Shown one piece after another: positions 59,415-64,000 of a DNA stretch of 64,000 nt (the first letter of the stretch is position 1; each line of letters begins with the position of its first letter). The stretch lies in assembly GCF_014649775.1 (NCBI RefSeq), contig NZ_BMTR01000004.1, forward strand, positions 475,880 through 539,879, written 5' to 3'. Under the pieces are notes generated by a model. The model worked only from the letters and a program-made list of their open reading frames with translations, did no database searches and was not told where the DNA came from. Source of the stretch: Streptomyces longisporoflavus (GTDB lineage Bacteria; Actinomycetota; Actinomycetes; Streptomycetales; Streptomycetaceae). The translations under genes and the position numbers were made by a program.

Positions 59415-59476
59415 GGGGGCGGCTCCCTGGGGGAGGGCTGGGGGCGGACGGGTCGGTGGGGAACGTAGGGTTGGAT

Positions 59477-59487
59477 ACATCGGATGT
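59477..59487. promoter_or_regulatory. inverted repeat upstream of the fucosidase gene
   Basis: ACATCGGATGT, in the context GATACATCGGATGTC, has five-base arms around one base, 63 bases before the fucosidase ATG. It has the look of a sugar-responsive GntR or LacI operator; no matching regulator is adjacent. Confidence 0.4.
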
Positions 59488-59655
59488 CAATGCGGTCAAC
59501 TGAGGCTGATGCAAAGGGTTTTGGTCTCACCATGGGATATCGACCCGATGACTTGCGACTACGACCCGACTTACCCGCAGCGGGAGTAGGCTCCGCCGAG
59601 TGCTGCTTCGGAAATCGAAGCGCTCAATGAGCAGCGGCCAGGAGGAGCGATACCG

Positions 59656-60075
59656 ATGAGCCTCGATGTACGTGACGTACTGGCACCCGGCGCAGCGGCC
59701 GCACCCGCCCGCATCCGGCCCCCGCTCGCGCCGGACGTCGTCTTCCACAGTCCTGTCGCCGACTACAGGGGCCGGGACGACGTGGCCCACTTGTTCGCGA
59801 AGATCGGGCAGTGCCTGACCGGGCTCGAACCGCTAGGGCAGTTCACCGACCCCGGCGCGGGCGGGGAGGAGCGGCACGGCGTGTCGACCTTCACCGCGAA
59901 GGTCGGCGACGAGTCCGTGTTCGGCGCTCTCGTACAACATGTGGACGCCCAGGGTCAGTTGACCGAGGCCACGCTACTGCTGAGGCCGTTGAGCGCGCTG
60001 ACGAACGCCGTCGACCGGATGCGCGACGCGCTCAGCGCGGACCCTCTGCCGAGTCGGCGCCGGACCCCGCAGTGA
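59656..60075 (+). CDS. NTF2/SnoaL-like protein
   Basis: A 139-residue alpha+beta-barrel protein with VRDVLAPGAAAAPARIRPPLAPDVVFHSPVADYRGRDDVAHLFAKIGQCL, the usual first half of SnoaL-like folds, and the strand pairs HGVSTFTAKVGDESVFGALVQHVDAQGQLTEATLLLRPLSAL. Such proteins act as isomerases, hydrolases or ligand binders. ATG 59656 follows AGGAGGAG. Its 3' end overlaps the convergent HxlR gene by 44 bases, a common pairing of a small enzyme with its likely repressor. Confidence 0.8.
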   Translation: MSLDVRDVLAPGAAAAPARIRPPLAPDVVFHSPVADYRGRDDVAHLFAKIGQCLTGLEPLGQFTDPGAGGEERHGVSTFTAKVGDESVFGALVQHVDAQGQLTEATLLLRPLSALTNAVDRMRDALSADPLPSRRRTPQ

Positions 60076-60397
60076 GCTCCGTCGCCCAGCGCTCGGCCCA
60101 CACGTCCAGGGGGCGCAGGGCTTGATGGGCCGCACGGCCGAGGTCGGTCAGGGCGTACGTGCTGTCGGGCAACTGTCGTACCAGGCGGGCTTCGAGCAAT
60201 TCGGTCAGGCGCTGGCGCAGCACACTGGACGACATTGCGTCGCACCGCTCCTGAAGCGCGCGGAACCCCAAGGGCTCGGCCCGCAACTCCCAGACGACCC
60301 GCAGGCTCCAGCGACGCCCGAACAGATCGAGGGCGGCCATCAGGGGTCGCCCCGTGGTGGAGGCGCGGGTGGGGCTGCCGGGCAGAGGTGCGGTCAT
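60032..60397 (-). CDS. HxlR-family transcriptional regulator
   Basis: A 121-residue compact winged-helix regulator: LMAALDLFGRRWSLRVVWELRAEPLGFRALQERCDAMSSSVLRQRLTELLEARLVRQ is the full HxlR domain, followed by YALTDLGRAAHQAL. A single cysteine (in RCDAMSSS) is near the recognition helix; in HypR/QorR-type relatives such a cysteine senses oxidants or quinones. It overlaps the NTF2-like gene tail to tail, so antisense transcription may add control. Confidence 0.83.
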   Translation of the reverse strand: MTAPLPGSPTRASTTGRPLMAALDLFGRRWSLRVVWELRAEPLGFRALQERCDAMSSSVLRQRLTELLEARLVRQLPDSTYALTDLGRAAHQALRPLDVWAERWATELTAGSGADSAEGPR

Positions 60398-60627
60398 CCG
60401 CTGACGCTAGCACCGGGGGCCGGCGGGCGAGGGCGGACGGCGGCGGGCGGAGGACGGCCGGAGGCGGCGAACGGGGCAGATACGCCGCGGTGGGCCCACC
60501 CGGCAGTGGGCGCTTACGTGCCGTGGCGTCTTGACCATGGTTCGCGGGACGGTCATCGTGGTGCCGCGTCCAGCACCGACCGGGCGCCCGCCCGGGATTC
60601 GCCGAACCGGGAGGGTATCCCTTCGTC

Positions 60628-62817
60628 ATGCCCCTGCCCCGCCGCACCTTCCTCACCGCCATGGCCGCGACGACCGGCGCCGCCGTCGCCTGCTCGGGCT
60701 CCACCGCCGACGGCGCCCCCGCCGCCGAATCCGATTCGCCCGCGGCCAAGGCCGCCCGGCGGCTGCTGCCCGGCCACTGGAAGCAGCTGACGTTCAGAAC
60801 CGCGGGCCCCGCCGACTCCTTCCGGGTTTCCGGACGGCGCGGGCACATCAGCGTCGAAGGCCCTACACCGGCGCTTCAACTCACCGGACTACACGCCTAC
60901 TTGAAGCACGCGGCGCACGCGAACATCACCTGGGCAGGCGAACAGCTGGACCTGCCCGGCCGACTCCCCGGTCTGGACGAACCGCTGACCGGACGCGCCA
61001 ACGCCCCGCACCGCTTCGTCCTCAACGACACGAACGACGGTTACACGGGGGCGTACCACGACTGGTCCTACTGGGAGCGCGAGATCGACGTGCTCGCGCT
61101 GCACGGCTACAACGAAGTCCTCGTCTACGTCGGCGCCGACGCCCTCTACCACCGCGTGTTCCAGGACTTCGGCTACTCCGACCGGGAGTTGCGCGAATGG
61201 ATCCCGGCGCCGGCGCACCAGCCGTGGTGGCTGCTGCAGAACATGTCCGCCTTCCCGTATCCCGTATCGCGCCAACTCCTCGACCGCCGGGCCGCGTTGG
61301 GACGCCGTATCACGGACCGCCTACGCGAGCTCGGCATGGTCCCGGTCCTCCCCGGCTACTTCGGCACCGTCCCGCCCGACTTCGCGGCGAAGAATCCCGG
61401 CGCGAGAACCGTGCCGCAAGGGAACTGGGTGGGCTTCGCGCGGCCCGACTGGCTCGACCCGCGAACCGAGGCCTTCGGACGGGTGGCCGCCGCGTTCTAC
61501 CGTGCCCAGGACGAGCTGTTCGGCACCTCGACGATGTACAAAATGGATCTTCTGCACGAGGGCGGAAAGCCGGGTGACGTGCCGGTTCCGGAGGCGGCCA
61601 AGGCCGTCGAGAAGGCGCTCCGCACAGCGCATCCCGGCGCCATCTGGGTGATCCTCGGCTGGCAGAGCAACCCGCCGAAGGCCATCGTCGACGCCGTCGA
61701 CAAGTCCAGGATGCTGGTGGTCGACGGCCTCTCCGACCGCTTCCCGAAGGTCACCGACCGCGAGGCCGACTGGAACGACACCCCGTACACCTTCGGCTCG
61801 ATCTGGAACTTCGGCGGGCACACGACCCTCGGCGCCAACACCCCCGACTGGGCCGCGCTCTACGAGAAGTGGCGCACCAAGGACGGCAGCATGCAGCGCG
61901 GCATCTCCCTGATGCCGGAGGCGGCCGACAACAACCCCGCCGCTTTCGAGCTGTTCTCCGAACTTGCCTGGCGGACCGGCGGCTTGGACCTCGAAGACTG
62001 GTTCTCCGACTGGTCCGTGTCGCGCTACGGGGCGGCGGACCCCCACGCGGCTGCCGCCTGGGACATCCTGCGCCGCACCGCGTACGGCACGACCCGCGCC
62101 GACGAGTGGGCCGAGGGCGCGGATGGCCTCTTCGGCGCACGGCCGGACCTGTCGGCGAAGTCGGCGGCGGCCTGGTCGCCGAAAGCCATGCGGTACGAAC
62201 CGGCGGACTTCGAGCCCGCCCTCACCGAACTCCTGGCCGTACGAGGCGAACTGCGGGGCTCCTCCGCCTACCGGCGTGACCTCCTCGACGTGGCACGTCA
62301 GGCGCTCTCCAATCGCAGCCGGGTACTCCTGCCCCGGATCAAGCAGGCGTACGACGACGGCAGCAGCGCCCGCTTCGACGAACTGACCCGCGCCTGGCTC
62401 GACCTGGTGGATCTGCTCGACGAGCTCGTGGCCACCGACTCCCGCCACCTGCTCGGGCGTTGGGTCGCCGACGCCCGCTCGTGGGGCGCCGACGCGACGG
62501 AACGGGAGCGGCTCGCGTACGACCAGCTGTCGCTGCTCACCGTGTGGGGCACGCGGTCCGGCGCGGACGCGGGGCTTCGCGACTACGCCAACCGGGAGTG
62601 GGCCGGACTCGCCGGCGGGCTCTACCGGCTGCGCTGGGCAACGTACTTCAAGGAACTGCGGGCAGCACTCGGGGATGGCCGGGCCCCCAAGGCCATCGAC
62701 TGGTTCGCCCTGGAGGACGGCTGGATCCGTGACCCGGGCCATCTCGCCGTCCGGCCGACCGGAGACACGTACAAAATCGCTGCTCGGGTGCGTGAACGGC
62801 TGACCGAGGAGGGGTGA
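60628..62817 (+). CDS. alpha-N-acetylglucosaminidase (GH89, NAGLU family), Tat lipoprotein
   Basis: A 729-residue exported enzyme. The leader has the twin-arginine motif LPRRTFLTAM and a lipobox-like AVAC at residues 19-22, so it is probably Tat-secreted and lipid-anchored. The GH89 body follows: LTGLHAYLKHAAHANITW, LNDTNDGYTGAYHDWSYWEREIDVLALHGYNEVLVYVG, QNMSAFPYPVSRQLLDRRAALGRRITDRLRELGMVPVLPGYFG, a central GTSTMYKMDLLHEGGKP and FGSIWNFGGHTTLGAN, and EAADNNPAAFELFSELAW, where catalytic glutamates are expected. It removes alpha-linked GlcNAc from glycans such as mucin or heparan. It lies 3 kb from the fucosidase gene, so host-glycan or fungal-glycan use is a fair guess. Confidence 0.9.
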   Translation: MPLPRRTFLTAMAATTGAAVACSGSTADGAPAAESDSPAAKAARRLLPGHWKQLTFRTAGPADSFRVSGRRGHISVEGPTPALQLTGLHAYLKHAAHANITWAGEQLDLPGRLPGLDEPLTGRANAPHRFVLNDTNDGYTGAYHDWSYWEREIDVLALHGYNEVLVYVGADALYHRVFQDFGYSDRELREWIPAPAHQPWWLLQNMSAFPYPVSRQLLDRRAALGRRITDRLRELGMVPVLPGYFGTVPPDFAAKNPGARTVPQGNWVGFARPDWLDPRTEAFGRVAAAFYRAQDELFGTSTMYKMDLLHEGGKPGDVPVPEAAKAVEKALRTAHPGAIWVILGWQSNPPKAIVDAVDKSRMLVVDGLSDRFPKVTDREADWNDTPYTFGSIWNFGGHTTLGANTPDWAALYEKWRTKDGSMQRGISLMPEAADNNPAAFELFSELAWRTGGLDLEDWFSDWSVSRYGAADPHAAAAWDILRRTAYGTTRADEWAEGADGLFGARPDLSAKSAAAWSPKAMRYEPADFEPALTELLAVRGELRGSSAYRRDLLDVARQALSNRSRVLLPRIKQAYDDGSSARFDELTRAWLDLVDLLDELVATDSRHLLGRWVADARSWGADATERERLAYDQLSLLTVWGTRSGADAGLRDYANREWAGLAGGLYRLRWATYFKELRAALGDGRAPKAIDWFALEDGWIRDPGHLAVRPTGDTYKIAARVRERLTEEG

Positions 62818-62876
62818 CGGGCCGGCGGCGCGACCTCCGTCGCGGGCCCGGCTGGCCCCTGGCTTCCCGGCCCCTG

Positions 62877-62908
62877 GCTCCCCGGCTCCCCGGCTCCCCG
62901 GCTCCCCG
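62877..62908. repeat. 9-bp tandem repeat
   Basis: About three and a half copies of GGCTCCCCG directly follow the GH89 gene. Related GGCCCCTGGCTTCCC copies lie just before. Confidence 0.6.
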
Positions 62909-62936
62909 CGCCGATGTAGCAGCGCTTACGTGTTGC

Positions 62937-62949
62937 ATGAAGTATTCAT
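62937..62949. promoter_or_regulatory. A/T-rich palindrome upstream of the LysE gene
   Basis: ATGAAGTATTCAT has perfect five-base arms around three bases, 40 bases before the start codon. It is a possible operator or promoter element, unusual in this GC-rich context. Confidence 0.45.
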
Positions 62950-62988
62950 CGCTGGTGCCGACCGGCGTGGTCGTCCGATGCTTGCTGA

Positions 62989-63633
62989 ATGATCGGAATG
63001 AACGCGCTCATCGGCGTCGCAGTGGTCTCTCTGGGCATGGTGCTCACGCCCGGACCCAACATGATGTACCTCGTCTCGCGGAGCATCACCCAGGGCAGGC
63101 GCGCCGGAGCGATCTCCCTGGCCGGGGTGGCCGTCGGCTTCATCGTCTATCTGACGGCCGCCAATCTGGGCCTTTCGCTGGTCTTCCTCGCCGTCCCCCA
63201 GCTGTACACGGCGGTGAAGCTGGCGGGCGCGGGCTACTTGGCGTGGCTGGCCTGGAAGGCGCTGAAGCCGGGCGGCACTTCGGTCTTCACCCGGCAGGAG
63301 CTGGCCCCCGACTCGCCCCGGCGGCTGTTCACCATGGGGCTCCTGACCAACCTCCTGAACCCGAAGATCGCCGTCATGTACGTCTCGCTCATACCGCAGT
63401 TCATAGATCCGGCGGCGGGCCACACTCTCCTCCAGGGCTTCGCCCTCGGCGGCGTGCAGATCTTCATCAGCCTGGCGGTGAACCTCGCGATCGTCCTGGC
63501 GGCGGGCACCATCGCGGTGTTCCTGGCGGACCGCCCCACCTGGCTGCGGGCCCAGCGGTACGCGATGGGCACGGTCCTCGGCGCCCTCGCGATCAAACTC
63601 GCGACGGACAGAGCGCCGGTGGCGGCGACGTGA
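62989..63633 (+). CDS. LysE-family amino-acid exporter (RhtB type)
   Basis: A 214-residue membrane protein with six predicted segments. The family signature is VVSLGMVLTPGPNMMYLVSRSITQGRRAGAISLAGVAVGF near the N-terminus. The middle loop is KLAGAGYLAWLAWKALKPG and the second half starts FTMGLLTNLLNPKIAVMYVSLIPQFIDP. These proteins export homoserine, threonine, lysine or other amino acids. ATG 62989 and ATG 62998 are both possible; the second gives MNALIGVAVVSLG, the commoner family start. No divergent LysG-type regulator is present. Confidence 0.87.
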   Translation: MIGMNALIGVAVVSLGMVLTPGPNMMYLVSRSITQGRRAGAISLAGVAVGFIVYLTAANLGLSLVFLAVPQLYTAVKLAGAGYLAWLAWKALKPGGTSVFTRQELAPDSPRRLFTMGLLTNLLNPKIAVMYVSLIPQFIDPAAGHTLLQGFALGGVQIFISLAVNLAIVLAAGTIAVFLADRPTWLRAQRYAMGTVLGALAIKLATDRAPVAAT

Positions 63634-64000
63634 GGTGGGGGGCTGTGCTGGACCGGGGTTGAATTGGTTGCCGGTGCCGTCCGGTTCTCTGGAGTTTGGC
63701 GGTTCCGGGCCGGGCGTAAAGGGCGCTCCTACGTCGCGTCGGCTGCGCCGATTCCGCTGCGCTCCACCCTTGACTCCCGTCCCTCCACCGCGCGAGGGAA
63801 GACGACCGGACGGCCCGGGAGCGGGACTCTCGACCAGGCGCCGTGGGGCGGGCCGGTCGTCGTGCCGGGTGCGGACTGGTTCGTCGGGGGCGACCGGCAG
63901 AGGGTGAGCTGCGCAGCTGGTTGGTTCGGGGTGCGGGTCTCGTCAAGCGGGTGCGGACTGGTGCGTTGGGGGTGGCCGCCGTCAGCGGGTGAGGGGCCGC
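63634..64000. other. 367 bases without a supported gene at the window end
   Basis: The open frames here have low-complexity Arg/Pro/Ser composition. The stretch at about 63715-63800 (GTAAAGGGCGCTCC followed by CGCTCCACCCTTGACTCCCG) looks like a dispersed noncoding repeat of streptomycete genomes, from memory. Confidence 0.45.

Noticed and set aside
63593..63946. 117-codon minus-strand ORF at the window end
   Set aside because: Low-complexity Arg/Pro/Ser content over a noncoding repeat; overlaps the end of the LysE gene.

Overview
The window looks like part of a Streptomyces chromosome. G+C is very high, with G or C at nearly every third codon position. GTG and TTG starts are common. The gene content is typical of the genus: a SigB/F/G-type sigma factor, CsbD, a ROK kinase with a sugar ABC importer, NarL-type two-component systems, an F420-type oxidoreductase, TerD, an RNase Sa-type secreted RNase, PF04672-type methyltransferase, and many Tat or Sec exported enzymes. 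I see no rRNA, tRNA, CRISPR array, insertion sequence, integrase or large biosynthetic cluster.

Layout. 1-8.1 kb: a gamma-glutamyltransferase cut by the window edge, a frameshifted membrane protein gene, an L,D-transpeptidase lipoprotein, a secreted S15/CocE-type hydrolase, and a gluABCD-like amino-acid importer. 8.2-16.5 kb: a small DUF6278-like protein, a secreted SGNH hydrolase, exonuclease III, an MBL-fold hydrolase, a fused PcaL-type protein with an altered nucleophile elbow, a frameshifted ornithine cyclodeaminase and a Tat-exported sulfite oxidase-type enzyme. 15.9-25.3 kb: a ROK glucokinase, a CUT2 sugar importer with two tandem binding lipoproteins, CsbD, a SigB-type sigma factor, a GntR/UTRA regulator and a Gfo/Idh dehydrogenase, which together resemble a sugar or polyol uptake locus. 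25.3-31.1 kb: tandem repeats, a two-component system with a strong palindrome, a secreted RNase, membrane proteins and an SDR.

31.2-39.7 kb is a purine-ureide unit: allantoicase and allantoinase (one operon), a divergent IclR (AllR-like) regulator, a MocA-like nucleotidyltransferase and malate synthase. Allantoin breakdown yields glyoxylate, which malate synthase consumes. The same 15-bp inverted repeat lies between the -35 and -10 boxes of the allantoinase, regulator and malate synthase promoters. Between the regulator and the nucleotidyltransferase lies a decayed locus: a truncated kinase fused to the tail of a response regulator, next to an ABC ATPase that has lost its Walker A region.

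39.8-64 kb holds an orphan HipA-type kinase, an HxlR regulator divergent from an alanine-type aminotransferase, an FAD monooxygenase, a secreted VWA protein with its partner, a phosphatase, TerD, an LLM oxidoreductase, an internally deleted thioesterase, a methyltransferase, a MATE exporter divergent from a PadR regulator that is translationally coupled to an HPF1-like (DUF2228) protein, an MHS-type MFS transporter, GH29 fucosidase, an NTF2-like/HxlR pair, GH89 alpha-N-acetylglucosaminidase and a LysE exporter. The last 370 bases hold no convincing gene.

The best leads are the shared operator-in-spacer design of the allantoin/glyoxylate unit, the PadR-HPF1-like-MATE arrangement with its perfect 19-bp palindrome, and the PcaL protein with alanine where the lactonase serine is expected. 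Family names rest on motif recognition from memory. No database search was run.
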